Assembly: GCF_014207565.1 (NCBI RefSeq)
Contig: NZ_JACHGJ010000006.1
Location: 235,415 to 299,414, forward strand
Direction: 5' to 3'
From: Spirochaeta isovalerica
GTDB taxonomy: Bacteria; Spirochaetota; Spirochaetia; DSM-2461
Length of the DNA: 64,000 nucleotides
Part shown: positions 8,508 to 17,612 of the stretch, one piece after another
Numbering within the stretch: the first letter of the stretch is position 1
Layout: the number at the start of each line of letters is the position of its first letter
Made by a program: the position numbers and the translations under genes
The notes under the pieces: generated by a model
Database searches by the model: none
What the model was told of the DNA's origin: nothing
What the model saw: the letters and a program-made list of their open reading frames with translations, nothing else

Positions 8508-10001
8508 TCATTTCAACCCGTACTTCCTGTACCAGTTGTCAAGGGTCTGATAATTCTCAATACCGAGGATTCTCGCCGCTTCGGATGTGTTGTCGTGGCT
8601 TTGCTCCTTGGCCAGCTTAAGCCATTTGACCTTATAATCATCGATTTTTCTGCCCAGATCAAAGCCAGGAGGAATATAGGTAAAATCTTCTTCACTTTCC
8701 TGTTCAGAGTCGAGCAAAAGAGAGCTTAAAGTTTCTTCTCCTGAAATAACAAGTGTTTCAGCCCAGATAATCAGCCGTTTCAGTGTATTCTTCAGTTCCC
8801 GGATATTTCCCGGCCATCGGTGTGACAGGAGAACTTTTACCGCGTCACCGCTTAATGTCCGCCTTTCCCAGTTCTCACCGGCCTCGCGGGTGAACTGATC
8901 ATTTATCTCCGAGACAAAGGTTCTGATAAGCACCTCCAGATCTCCCTCCCGTTTACGGAGCGGAGGCATATTGATAATTCCCACAGCCAGCCTGTGAAAC
9001 AGATCTTCGCGGAAACGGCCTTCACGTATTTCCTGCTGCAGGTTTTTATTGGTGGCGGCAATGATCCGGATGTCGACTTCTATATCCTTGTCGCCGCCGA
9101 CCCGCCTTATTTTTCCGTTATTCAGTGCCCTTAGAAGCTTGACCTGGGAATTGAGTGGCAATTCTCCAATTTCATCGAGAAAAAGGGTTCCCTTATCGGC
9201 CTGTTTGAGGTACCCGTCGTGGTCCGCATCAGCTCCGGTGAAGGAGCCTTTCTTATGTCCGAAGAACTCTGATTCAACCAACTCTCCCGGAATGGCTCCG
9301 CAGTTGACGGGAATAAACTGTCCGCGTCTATCCGAAGCTTTGTGAATACCACGGGAAATGAGTTCCTTGCCGGTTCCCGATTCTCCGAAAATCAGAACCG
9401 GCACAGAGAAACCGGAGATTTTGACAGCATTGTGAACCAGATTTTTCATGTCATCACATTTATGTATGATATCTTCGAAATGCTTATCCCTGTCTACATC
9501 ATCCAGTCTTCTGAATGCTTTTGAAATAAAATCAGCCTTGATATTGAAAGGTATGGAAACTTCATTCAGTCCCGATTCCCGGGAGGTCTCAATAAGTTTC
9601 GCGGGAAATTCACCCGATGAAAGAATAATCCAGATCGAAGCCATGGCAGGCGTTCCCGGACTCAGATGAAAGGTGCGGTTTTCCTCAGCTCTGTTATTTC
9701 TGAGTAGGGAAGAAACATTTTCATAAATGGATGTGAAGTCCGTCGGGCTCTTTAGATTGATATTCTGAAGTTCGATAACAATATCCTGAGGGAAGATATC
9801 TCTCTTTTTAAGCAGTTGAAACAGCCAGGGAATGTAGCTCCCCTCTTCGTTTTCCGGCCAATTGGAAAGTATCTTGACTCTTTTGTAACGACCGCTGAGT
9901 ACTGCCTGTGCGAGAGGTCCCGGTGCCGCATCATTTTTCTCTCTGTAGCAGGTGATGTCTGTCCTGCCGATCCAGGAATACAAGGTCTCAATTTTATCCA
10001 T
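8508..10001 (-). CDS. Sigma-54-dependent activator with RtcR-like CARF sensor domain
   Basis: 497 residues. Residues about 40-155 resemble the CARF-type sensor domain of RtcR: an [14 protein letters not shown] strand-helix segment, then the ligand-loop motif HLSPGTPAM at 112-120, then a PAKLIETS strand. The AAA+ activator core follows: Walker A GESGTGKE at 206-213, the sigma-54 contact loop as GSFTGA at 252-257, Walker B TLFLDEIG at 272-279, and an arginine finger region. The C-terminus (about 450-497) is a Fis-type HTH. It should therefore activate a sigma-54 promoter in response to a nucleotide or RNA-end signal. E. coli RtcR controls the rtcBA RNA-repair genes, but neither is in this window, so the target operon is unknown. 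The GGDEF/EAL gene is divergent, 104 bases away. Confidence 0.8.
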   Translation of the reverse strand: MDKIETLYSWIGRTDITCYREKNDAAPGPLAQAVLSGRYKRVKILSNWPENEEGSYIPWLFQLLKKRDIFPQDIVIELQNINLKSPTDFTSIYENVSSLLRNNRAEENRTFHLSPGTPAMASIWIILSSGEFPAKLIETSRESGLNEVSIPFNIKADFISKAFRRLDDVDRDKHFEDIIHKCDDMKNLVHNAVKISGFSVPVLIFGESGTGKELISRGIHKASDRRGQFIPVNCGAIPGELVESEFFGHKKGSFTGADADHDGYLKQADKGTLFLDEIGELPLNSQVKLLRALNNGKIRRVGGDKDIEVDIRIIAATNKNLQQEIREGRFREDLFHRLAVGIINMPPLRKREGDLEVLIRTFVSEINDQFTREAGENWERRTLSGDAVKVLLSHRWPGNIRELKNTLKRLIIWAETLVISGEETLSSLLLDSEQESEEDFTYIPPGFDLGRKIDDYKVKWLKLAKEQSHDNTSEAARILGIENYQTLDNWYRKYGLK

Positions 10002-10066
10002 ATTTCACTATAGAATCAGATTTGCGGATATACAATGAGAATGAAAGTAAAAAATCGAACAACCCT

Positions 10067-10095
10067 TTGAAAAAAGGACTCCTTTTTATTAAAAT
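10067..10095 (+). promoter_or_regulatory. Putative sigma-70 promoter, possibly giving a leaderless mRNA
   Basis: TTGAAA (10067-10072), 17 bases, TAAAAT (10090-10095). The ATG of the GGDEF/EAL gene is at 10106, only 10 bases after the -10 box, and no Shine-Dalgarno precedes it. If the promoter is used, the transcript would start within a few bases of the start codon. The spacer holds the palindrome AAAAAGGACTCCTTTTT (10071-10087). Confidence 0.45.
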
Positions 10096-10105
10096 TATGT
10101 AAAGT

Positions 10106-13100
10106 ATGTTAAGAAAATTTGCAAACCTGTCCATAAAGACAAAACTTCTGTTAACAATCATTCCTCTTCTGCTGTCTCTCATTTTGCTCCGGCAGGTTTT
10201 TCTCCTTAGAAATATCAATAATACTCTCTCCAATGAACTGGAAAGCAGGCTGAATCAATCAAACGAACTTATTTATAATTTAGTGGATGAAACGTTTACC
10301 GGTTCTCTGAGAAATTACCTCAGAGGAATGATTGATGATGCGGTTTTCAGTTTTGAAGCTGTTTTTAAAGCTTATCTCAGGGGCTCTATTCCTTTTGAAA
10401 CGGCAATGAAAAACCTGAGTCAGGGACTTTCCAACAGAGTTGTAGGCGATTCGGGTTATTTCTTTGTAATGGATAACCAGGGAAAGATTATATATCACCC
10501 ATTTGAAGAATATATCGGGGCAGATTTCAGTTCTCTGGATTTTATCGCGGAGCAATTAAAAGTTCGCGAAGGTTACAGAGAGTACGTCTGGCAGAATCCC
10601 GATGAGGATGCTCCCAGTGAAAAAGCCATGTACACCAAATCTTTCGATACTATGAACTGGATCATCGGAATTGCCGCCTACAAGGAAGAATTTCCCGATA
10701 TTATTGATTTTGAACATATGGGAGAGGGACTATTTAACAAAGGAAGCGGTGCCGACTCTTTTTTTATTCTCAATGCCGATGGCGAAGTTCTGCTTCATCC
10801 GACTCTGGCCGGCCAGAATATCGCCGATATTGGCCGTTTCCGGGGGATGATGAAAATCTTTTCGGATTACAGAGATGATAAGGTCTTATCCGGAAGCATG
10901 GATCTCGGGATAGCAGATCCCGATACCGGTAAAAATACGCGGTTCCGCCTTTCCTATTCCTGGATCCCCGTTTTTGACTGGGTCATAGTATCAGCTATGT
11001 CAATCGATGATTTTTACAAACCGCTTCGGGATTTAAACTTCATTTTTATATTTTTTGACTTCCTGCTGCTCTTGCTTGTCGCCGGTTCTCTCTCCATTCT
11101 GTTCTCCTTCGTTCTTAAACCGCTCAAAGATTTCACTTCCGATCTTCTCGAACAGGAAGAATTCAGGAACAAACATTTCAGGGGGAAAGGTGATGAAGTC
11201 GCAATTGCCAGCGAGGTTTTTCAGCTTTATGCGGAACAGATTAAAAGCGACAAAATCAAACTGAAAGAAGCCGTGGAAGAGAACCGGCTGCTGGCGGATT
11301 TCCCTTATCAGGTTAAGCAGCCTGTTATCCGTTTTAACAAAGATTATATCTGTAATTTCATGAACAAACAGGCTCAGAAGGAATTGTATCCCCTCCATAC
11401 CGGGCAGGATATTTTGACTTTTCTGGACGTGGAGAGCATCGAATCTCTATCGGAAACCGACCGGAAACCCCTGGAAAAACAAATCCTCGGGAGACTTTAT
11501 GAAATCCGGTCCACATCCATTCCCCAGCACAATGACTGTTATCTTCATTTTTACGATGTCACAACCAAAAGAAGGCTCTCCACGCTCCAGTCGGTCTGGC
11601 ATCATGTTTTTGATACTTCCATAGAAGGCATAACCATAACCGATGAGAAAGGTAATGTCGAAAGAATCAACAGGAGTTTTACTCTTATTACCGGCTTTGA
11701 AGAAAAAGACATTCTGGGAAAATCAGTTAATATGCTGAAATCCCATCGACAGGATGAAAAATTTTATAAGGATATGTGGAATTCGCTCATTGAAACCGGT
11801 CATTGGGAAGGGAAAATCTGGAATAGAAAAAGCAATGGAGAGATCTATCTTGAATGGCTTTCCATCTCCGGCTTTATCGATAACAGGACGGGTCTGCAGA
11901 AGTATATGGCCATCTTCCATGATATAAGCGAGATGTATGAGAAAGAACAGGAACTCGAGTTCATGTACACTCATGATATTCTGACCAAGTTGCCGAGTCG
12001 CGGGCTTTTTTACGACCGATTGACCCAGATGGTGTCCTCTTCAAAAAGAACGCAGGAAACATGTGCGGTTATCATATTGGACCTTCACAAATTCAGCCGT
12101 ATAAATGAATACATCGGTATGACGGGCGGTGATACCGTACTGGTTGAAATGAGCAAGAAACTGAAAGTTACATTACGGCAGGAAGATACGATCGCCCGTC
12201 TCGGCGCTGATCATTTCGGCCTTCTTCTCCCGCGCCTGAACAGTAACGAGCAGATCATAGATATTATTACCAGATTGCAGGAGAATCTGAGCGAATCTAT
12301 ATCAGCAGGGGGGAAGATTGTCAAACCTGTCTTAAATCTGGGAATCAGTCTGTATCCGAACGATGGAGAAACGGCAGAAGTCCTTATCTCCAAAGCCAAT
12401 ATCGCTCTGGAAAAAACAAAAAAACAGAAACCGGGCCATTTCAACTTTTTCGATTCCACGACTCAGAGTGAATTATCCAGCTGGGCAGAGTATGAAGAGT
12501 CTTTGAAAATGGCATTGGAGAAAGGCGAATTCGTTTTGCACTACCAACCGAAAGTCAGCTTCGAATCGGGAGATCTCGATGGTTTTGAAGCGCTAATCCG
12601 ATGGAACAGAGGCGAAGGCGGTTTTATCTCTCCGGGATGGTTTATACCTAAACTGGAAGAAAACGGCATGATTGTCGATGTCGGTTACTGGATTATTGAA
12701 GAAGTGTGCGCCTTCATCAATAAAATGTCTGCAAAATTCTCCCGGGATTTTAAAGTGGGTATCAATATCTCCGCCAAACAGTTCATAAACAGCACTTTTC
12801 TCAGCGATGTGTTCAGCATTACAGAGAGTAACCGGATCGATCCCCGGTTAGTTGACCTGGAAATTACGGAAAACATCGCCGCCACAGAAGTGACGAAAGC
12901 GATTGAAACAATTCAAAGATTAAGAGAACGGGGTTTCTCTATTTCTATTGATGATTTCGGAACGGGCTATTCCTCTCTGAAATATCTGAAAGAATTACAG
13001 TTTACTACTCTTAAAATCGATAAATCTTTTGTTGATCCGCTTCCGGGCGATGACAAAAGCCTGTCTATTGTCCGATCCATTATTGACCTGGCCAAAAACC

Positions 13101-13270
13101 TGGACAAGAAAATCGTCGTCGAAGGTGTGGAGACAGAAGATCAGGCCAGGCTTTTTAAAGAACTGCAATGCGATATTCTCCAGGGATATTATTTCAGCAA
13201 GCCGCTGAGCGAGGAAGATGCGCTTCAGCTGGCGGGAGAAATGGACAAGCAGATTAAACCGATTGTCTAA
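10106..13270 (+). CDS. Membrane-bound Cache-PAS-GGDEF-EAL cyclic-di-GMP protein
   Basis: 1054 residues. Order: first transmembrane helix (about 12-34), a periplasmic double-Cache sensor (about 40-300), second helix (about 312-340), a short HAMP-like stretch, a PAS domain (about 500-610), GGDEF (about 625-785) and EAL (about 805-1045). The GGDEF signature is degenerate (Gly-Gly-Asp-Thr-Val near residue 675), so cyclase activity is unlikely. The EAL domain keeps FEALIRW near 827, an EITEN motif, DDFGTGYSS near 948 and KIDKSFV, so it is probably an active c-di-GMP phosphodiesterase, perhaps with the dead GGDEF acting as a GTP sensor. Ligand of the Cache domain unknown. No Shine-Dalgarno precedes the start, but the first residues (LRKFANLSIKTKLLL) are typical of this protein class. 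Confidence 0.88.
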   Translation: MLRKFANLSIKTKLLLTIIPLLLSLILLRQVFLLRNINNTLSNELESRLNQSNELIYNLVDETFTGSLRNYLRGMIDDAVFSFEAVFKAYLRGSIPFETAMKNLSQGLSNRVVGDSGYFFVMDNQGKIIYHPFEEYIGADFSSLDFIAEQLKVREGYREYVWQNPDEDAPSEKAMYTKSFDTMNWIIGIAAYKEEFPDIIDFEHMGEGLFNKGSGADSFFILNADGEVLLHPTLAGQNIADIGRFRGMMKIFSDYRDDKVLSGSMDLGIADPDTGKNTRFRLSYSWIPVFDWVIVSAMSIDDFYKPLRDLNFIFIFFDFLLLLLVAGSLSILFSFVLKPLKDFTSDLLEQEEFRNKHFRGKGDEVAIASEVFQLYAEQIKSDKIKLKEAVEENRLLADFPYQVKQPVIRFNKDYICNFMNKQAQKELYPLHTGQDILTFLDVESIESLSETDRKPLEKQILGRLYEIRSTSIPQHNDCYLHFYDVTTKRRLSTLQSVWHHVFDTSIEGITITDEKGNVERINRSFTLITGFEEKDILGKSVNMLKSHRQDEKFYKDMWNSLIETGHWEGKIWNRKSNGEIYLEWLSISGFIDNRTGLQKYMAIFHDISEMYEKEQELEFMYTHDILTKLPSRGLFYDRLTQMVSSSKRTQETCAVIILDLHKFSRINEYIGMTGGDTVLVEMSKKLKVTLRQEDTIARLGADHFGLLLPRLNSNEQIIDIITRLQENLSESISAGGKIVKPVLNLGISLYPNDGETAEVLISKANIALEKTKKQKPGHFNFFDSTTQSELSSWAEYEESLKMALEKGEFVLHYQPKVSFESGDLDGFEALIRWNRGEGGFISPGWFIPKLEENGMIVDVGYWIIEEVCAFINKMSAKFSRDFKVGINISAKQFINSTFLSDVFSITESNRIDPRLVDLEITENIAATEVTKAIETIQRLRERGFSISIDDFGTGYSSLKYLKELQFTTLKIDKSFVDPLPGDDKSLSIVRSIIDLAKNLDKKIVVEGVETEDQARLFKELQCDILQGYYFSKPLSEEDALQLAGEMDKQIKPIV

Positions 13271-13375
13271 TCGCAGGGGTTTATAATTTTCTGTGTTTTG
13301 ATACAGTCGCGACTCTTAAACTCATCGGGTTTGAATAAATTCGGTTTTTCCTGTGATTATCCCTGGCCGGAGAGT

Positions 13376-14329
13376 CTACTCATCGAGATTCTGATGACTC
13401 AGCATGGCACGGATTGATTCTATCAGAAACAGTGAGAAGGTTTTTTCCGTCAGAGTGGGAATCTTGTCCATAAGCTGAACCAGGGAAATCGTGTTGATAA
13501 TACCCTCAGAGCCGGTTTCCACAGCCACCAGATTACCGGCATCGACTTCTTTTTTCACAAGATGGGATGAGAGGACACCAAGGCCGCAATGGTTAAGAAT
13601 CGACGATGCCACGGCTTCATGGTTATCCACAGTCAGCACTCTGTTCAATTTGACTTTTTTCTTGGGAAAATGATTCTCAAACCAATGCCTGACTAGGGAC
13701 ATTTCCTCATCATAGCATATGTAGTTCTGCCTGCTGAGTGAAGAGAATGATACATCGCCTTTAAGCTTCGTATCATAATATTTTCTGGAACAGGCCAGTA
13801 TCACCTTTTCCCAGGCTACCGGTTCGAAATGAAGGTAATCTGTAATCTCCCGGTCCGTCTTATCTGTCAGAAATTCGTCCAGCAGAACGAAATCGATGTT
13901 TCCATCCTTCAGGAGAGGGAGCAGAGTTTCGGGTTTTCCGAATTTAATGGAAAAAGTTACATCGGGATATTTCGTTCTGAAATCGGCCATAATAAGAGAC
14001 AGATAGGTTTTCCCGAATTCCGCCGGGGCGCCTATCCGGATCTCTCCAAAGGGATATTCTTTGGATTGGAGAAGCTCTCTGTTGTAGATTTTCAGGCCGT
14101 TCATAAATGATTCCGTCAGTTCGAACAGCCGCTCCGCTGCTGCCGTAGGGACCAGCTTTTTATGAAGACGTGTGAAAAGAGAGCTCTTTAAATCGCTCTC
14201 CAGCTTTTGTATGTTCTGACTTACCGCGGACTGTGTCACATTGAGCTTTTCCGATGCGCCCGTAATGCTTTTTTCAGAATAAACATAATAAAATACCCGC
14301 AGCCGATCCCAGCTTTGAAACATTAGCAT
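13376..14329 (-). CDS. LysR-family transcriptional regulator
   Basis: 317 residues. The N-terminal winged HTH (about 7-66) has the family pattern with S-I-T-G-A-S-E-K-L-N-V-T-Q-S-A-V-S around residues 21-37, followed by a linker helix and the periplasmic-binding-protein-like effector domain (about 95-300). It is divergent from a 52-residue membrane protein gene at 14430, which is the natural candidate target, and the intergenic region carries a palindrome. The effector is unknown. Confidence 0.88.
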   Translation of the reverse strand: MLMFQSWDRLRVFYYVYSEKSITGASEKLNVTQSAVSQNIQKLESDLKSSLFTRLHKKLVPTAAAERLFELTESFMNGLKIYNRELLQSKEYPFGEIRIGAPAEFGKTYLSLIMADFRTKYPDVTFSIKFGKPETLLPLLKDGNIDFVLLDEFLTDKTDREITDYLHFEPVAWEKVILACSRKYYDTKLKGDVSFSSLSRQNYICYDEEMSLVRHWFENHFPKKKVKLNRVLTVDNHEAVASSILNHCGLGVLSSHLVKKEVDAGNLVAVETGSEGIINTISLVQLMDKIPTLTEKTFSLFLIESIRAMLSHQNLDE

Positions 14330-14338
14330 AACTTAAGC

Positions 14339-14348
14339 ATAAGCTTAT
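14339..14348. promoter_or_regulatory. Candidate LysR operator
   Basis: A perfect 10-bp palindrome ATAAGCTTAT lies in the 100-base gap between the divergent LysR gene and the small membrane-protein gene, close to the LysR start. A second AAGCAT half-site precedes it. LysR-type proteins usually bind imperfect palindromes in such gaps and repress themselves. This is inferred from position and symmetry only. Confidence 0.35.
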
Positions 14349-14429
14349 TTTATATAATTTTACTAATTAAATAATTTTTTATATTATATATACAGAAGAT
14401 AAAACCTATTCAATAGAGGAGTTAAAGGT

Positions 14430-14588
14430 ATGAGTGTTAAAGAACTATTCCTTCCTGAAGACAGCAGATTCGATTCAGTCGCCGGCATTGATTCACATAT
14501 GAAAATTACAGCACAGGATGTCGTTAAATCGATATTCTGGGTTTCCGCCGCAGTTCTGATCATTGCCTACTTAAGCAAACTTATTTAG
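14430..14588 (+). CDS. 52-residue single-span membrane protein
   Basis: A short ORF with a strong ribosome binding site (AGAGGAG at 14415-14421, 8 bases before ATG). The product has an acidic N-terminal half and one hydrophobic segment at about residues 33-49 ([15 protein letters not shown]), so it is probably a small inner-membrane protein. It is divergent from the LysR gene and its stop overlaps the convergent VF530 gene. A terminator-like hairpin follows at 14601. No family recognised; its function is unknown, but the regulator, RBS and terminator all argue that it is expressed. Confidence 0.65.
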   Translation: MSVKELFLPEDSRFDSVAGIDSHMKITAQDVVKSIFWVSAAVLIIAYLSKLI

Positions 14589-14875
14589 ATTTTTTTCATA
14601 CCCGGCGCCGGTGTTTCAGGCGCCGGGTTCTTCCCTTTTTCCCACCAGCGTTCATCTTTCTTTGCGTAATCGAGGTCGAGATACAGATCTTCGACTTTCT
14701 TTCTGGCCCAGTCGGTTCTGCGCAAAAACTTTAAGCAGGATTTTATCGAGGGATCGTAATTGAAGCAGTTGATTCTGATGTGGGAGCCCAGCTTCTCCCA
14801 GCCGAAGTATGCGACAAGCCGTTCGAGTATCATTTGAAGGGTCACGCCATGCAGAGGATCTTTTGATTGTGCCAT
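14585..14875 (-). CDS. VF530-family (DUF2132) small DNA-binding-like protein
   Basis: 96 residues. The first 70 match the family strongly: [13 protein letters not shown] near residues 9-21, [20 protein letters not shown] near 34-53, and [12 protein letters not shown] at about 55-66. The family is a small helical fold that has been suggested to bind DNA. The C-terminal 25 residues are an extension rich in Pro and Lys, encoded over the hairpin at 14601-14627, so the C-terminal coding sequence doubles as the terminator of the convergent gene. It lies 12 bases downstream of the UPF0303 gene on the same strand and is probably co-transcribed with it. Confidence 0.85.
   Translation of the reverse strand: MAQSKDPLHGVTLQMILERLVAYFGWEKLGSHIRINCFNYDPSIKSCLKFLRRTDWARKKVEDLYLDLDYAKKDERWWEKGKNPAPETPAPGMKKI
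14601..14627 (+). terminator. Terminator of the small membrane-protein gene
   Basis: A GC-rich 9-bp stem (14601-14609 with 14619-14627) and 9-base loop, followed on the plus strand by a T-rich stretch (14628-14639). It begins 12 bases after the stop at 14588 and lies inside the C-terminal coding region of the convergent VF530 gene. Confidence 0.6.
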
Positions 14876-14887
14876 AATATCCCCGGT

Positions 14888-15352
14888 TTACTTTTTCGTT
14901 TTGAGGTAGGAGGCTATGGTTTCAACAACAACTCTGTGATCTTCCTCCTGAGCCAGTCCTGAAACCGTTATCGTACCGACCGATCCGGTGCCTTTCAGAA
15001 AAATGGGAAAGCAACCGCCGTGAGGAGCGAATTGCGCTTCGGGAATCATATATGTCTCCTCTATCGTTTGGCCGCGCTCCTTCAGTTGAGTCCCTATATA
15101 GAGGGAACTGTGGCCGAACCTGTTTACGAGATTGGTTTTCCGACGGACCCAGTTGTCGTTGTCGGCTGATGTCCCTTCAAAGCTGTAGTGAAAAAGCTGA
15201 TGGCCGTTCCGTGTGATGTCGATGGTAATCGCCAGGTTGTCTTTCCGGCCTTTCTCAACCAGCATGGTACCAAGTTCCCAAGCTGTTTCCGATGAAAATG
15301 ATTCAAATTGGAGCGTATTCTCCTGCTCCAGAATATCCTTTAATGTATACAT
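14888..15352 (-). CDS. UPF0303 (DUF336/HbpS-like) protein
   Basis: 154 residues. The HbpS/DUF336 fold is indicated by the LAITIDITRNGHQLFHY stretch, the pair W-V-R-R-K near residues 68-72, and the glycine-rich core PHGGCFPIF with GTGSVGTITVSGL near 110-133. Family members form alpha-beta-alpha assemblies; some homologues bind haem or are implicated in small-molecule binding, but the role of the UPF0303 branch is unclear. Upstream of VF530 by 12 bases and probably in one operon with it. Start 15352 gives full-length match. Confidence 0.8.
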   Translation of the reverse strand: MYTLKDILEQENTLQFESFSSETAWELGTMLVEKGRKDNLAITIDITRNGHQLFHYSFEGTSADNDNWVRRKTNLVNRFGHSSLYIGTQLKERGQTIEETYMIPEAQFAPHGGCFPIFLKGTGSVGTITVSGLAQEEDHRVVVETIASYLKTKK

Positions 15353-15413
15353 ACCTGTTATTATAGAGCAATCTTAAGGCTCTTTGAATTGTAAAATACA
15401 ATTGAATAAAAAA

Positions 15414-15435
15414 ACCGGCGCAACTGAACGCCGGT
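15414..15435 (-). terminator. Rho-independent terminator of the hydrolase gene
   Basis: A GC-rich 7-bp stem (15414-15420 with 15429-15435) and 8-base loop. The minus strand then has a run of T residues complementary to the A tract at 15408-15414. It lies 24 bases after the hydrolase stop. Confidence 0.8.
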
Positions 15436-15458
15436 CCTAAGCTAAAATCTCTGAAAAA

Positions 15459-17510
15459 TTATGTCAGATTGATGTACATCGTCGAGCTTGAAACAGCCAT
15501 CAGAGTAAAAACAATTGTGTTGAGAAAAGCTCCTGTGTACACATTATTTGTTTTTTCCAATGCTTTCTTGGTAATCACGGTGGCAATAAAAAGCATAACG
15601 ACGAATCCTATGAGAACAATACTGTTGAGTGAAACAGTAGGAAATGACGCTGTACCAGTTATGAAAAGCTTACCGTACTGGGCGATAAGGAAGAGAATCA
15701 ATCCGCCGATATTGATCAGATAGGAAACCAGGTAGCCTTTGACACCCTGTAGATATTTCGAGTTCGTATTGACTTGCAGGGCAACACCATTGGAAAAATA
15801 GTACAGAAAGAAGAAAGGCATATAACGCAGGGCGGACATAAAATGATCTGAATTGAAAGCTCTTACCGCTACCAGCCATATTCTGAAGTCCGTCTTGAAC
15901 AAGAGATCGATGATAAAAAGAAAAACATAACCGGCTGATGCTGCAATGACAGCCAGAAGGAAAGATTTCAGTATATTGACCGGGGAGATTATCAGACCGT
16001 ATTGCCTGAGATCCATCCCTGCGGGTTTGTTTATGGTCAAATAGGTGAGGCATAGGATAAGGAATGTCACCACGGCCACTAACATAGCCCAGAAAACGAC
16101 GGCATTTGTCTGCGGCTCATTGAAGAAAGGACTCAATTGGAACAAATTGCCAGCTCCGACAGTTAATCCGAAAACCAGAAAAGCCGCAAAGGAAGTTAGA
16201 ATCCATCCGCCGAATTTCTTTTCGTCCTTCTTTCTGAACCGGAAAAATAAAGCAACAACAACAGCCGCAATAAAAATAAGAGACGATACAAGTTTAATCT
16301 GCCCCAGACCTCCTGGGAGTTTGGCCATTAGCGTTTGAAAATAAACAGCTGGAAAGAGAGCGCTGAAAGCTATGATCGCCCAGAAAACAGCCTTTCCTGA
16401 TTTTTTTACGGGACCGTCGAATTCGACAATGGGAGCGGATTTTACGGTGCTGAAGAACGGTGTTGTCATAAGAAGCTGTATCATCGGAATGAATAACAGA
16501 AAGAATCCGATAAGCGCGATGAATTCGGAATACTCTTTGAACCGCCATATCTGACTGGTTTCCTTAATAGACGTTTGAGGCAAGTACCTCTGGAAAGAGA
16601 CATTATAAAACTCAATCTGATAAGCGGTCGTTTTTATAGAGAAATGATTCCAGGGATGAGTTTCTTTCGGTTGATAGATAATTCTTCTTCCCCCTCCCGC
16701 AGTCGAATAAAACACTCCGTCTTTTGCATCAGAGGGGTTACCGAGAAACTCCATACCGTCAGCCGTTTTCGCATAATTCTTTCTGACGATGGTCCGGCCT
16801 GTGCCATAGGCGCTGGAGTCGAAAAAGAACTCATCGAACTGGCCGCTGATGGCACCTGCTGTTCTATTTGCCAGACTGGCGTTATAGGCTTTGGCGTCAA
16901 CGCCCAGATATGATGTCCAGCGGAAATCCGATCCCGCAGTCAAAACGGCGGATATTTTACGAACGGCTGCATTTCCTTCGGCAAGAGCTTTCTGATAGGC
17001 CTGTTCGTCCATCACAACTGCCATTGTTGAAGAAAACCCGCCCATGGAATGGCCGCTTACTCCGATAATTCCGTTACCGTTATCGTCTTTCAGAACATAG
17101 GGTTGATTGTACATATATTGAACTGCATCATAGATTGATGACGGCCAGAAAGCGAAGAAAGGATTGCTCAGAGGAACGCTGTTCAAATAGGAATCGCCAT
17201 GGGCATACATATCCAGAGCCAGAACGACAAAACCCCTTCTGGACATTTCAATGGCCGGAGCGTCCTGCATTTCTTTGGCATTGAGATAACCATGGGTTGT
17301 TATGATCGTCGGTCTGGGATCGGCAGGGCCGGCACCTGCAGGGAGATAGAGAAGACCATTCAGCATACCCTTGTCGGTTTGAAAGGAAATTTCGGTTACC
17401 TGGACTTTATAGGCGGATGTGTTGAAAAAATGGGCAGAAATTGTTCCTGCCATTATGAGAAGAACCGCAATGGCCAGCCATGTTCCCGGATTCAGTTTTA
17501 CAGATTTCAA
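15459..17510 (-). CDS. Alpha/beta hydrolase with multi-span membrane C-terminus
   Basis: 683 residues. A first transmembrane helix (about 10-28) is followed by an extracytoplasmic alpha/beta-hydrolase domain (about 35-320) with the nucleophile elbow GHSMGG at 153-158 (Ser155) and a TTHGY oxyanion-hole segment near 71-75; candidate Asp and His residues follow downstream (HPWNHF near 300). The remaining 350 residues are about eight to ten hydrophobic helices. Likely a membrane esterase/acyl-hydrolase, substrate unknown. It is divergent from an IclR regulator 102 bases away and ends in a strong terminator, so it is probably a single-gene unit under that regulator. Confidence 0.75.
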   Translation of the reverse strand: MKSVKLNPGTWLAIAVLLIMAGTISAHFFNTSAYKVQVTEISFQTDKGMLNGLLYLPAGAGPADPRPTIITTHGYLNAKEMQDAPAIEMSRRGFVVLALDMYAHGDSYLNSVPLSNPFFAFWPSSIYDAVQYMYNQPYVLKDDNGNGIIGVSGHSMGGFSSTMAVVMDEQAYQKALAEGNAAVRKISAVLTAGSDFRWTSYLGVDAKAYNASLANRTAGAISGQFDEFFFDSSAYGTGRTIVRKNYAKTADGMEFLGNPSDAKDGVFYSTAGGGRRIIYQPKETHPWNHFSIKTTAYQIEFYNVSFQRYLPQTSIKETSQIWRFKEYSEFIALIGFFLLFIPMIQLLMTTPFFSTVKSAPIVEFDGPVKKSGKAVFWAIIAFSALFPAVYFQTLMAKLPGGLGQIKLVSSLIFIAAVVVALFFRFRKKDEKKFGGWILTSFAAFLVFGLTVGAGNLFQLSPFFNEPQTNAVVFWAMLVAVVTFLILCLTYLTINKPAGMDLRQYGLIISPVNILKSFLLAVIAASAGYVFLFIIDLLFKTDFRIWLVAVRAFNSDHFMSALRYMPFFFLYYFSNGVALQVNTNSKYLQGVKGYLVSYLINIGGLILFLIAQYGKLFITGTASFPTVSLNSIVLIGFVVMLFIATVITKKALEKTNNVYTGAFLNTIVFTLMAVSSSTMYINLT

Positions 17511-17526
17511 ATCGTTCTCCTTTATC

Positions 17527-17555
17527 GTATATGATATAAATTATTGTATGTGATA
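17527..17555. promoter_or_regulatory. Candidate IclR operator (direct repeats)
   Basis: Two near-identical 10-base elements, GTATATGATA (17527-17536) and GTATGTGATA (17546-17555), 19 bases apart (about two helical turns), in the gap between the divergent hydrolase and IclR genes. Spacing on one DNA face suits a dimeric regulator. Binding is inferred from position only. Confidence 0.35.
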
Positions 17556-17565
17556 AATGTAAAAC

Positions 17566-17594
17566 TTGTCAAAAGAATTGTCATTTCTTTTAAT
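17566..17594 (+). promoter_or_regulatory. Putative promoter of the IclR gene
   Basis: TTGTCA (17566-17571), 17 bases, TTTAAT (17589-17594). The start codon is at 17613. The pair is a good sigma-70 match and lies beside the direct repeats. Confidence 0.45.
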
Positions 17595-17612
17595 TCCAGA
17601 GATAATTAGCTT

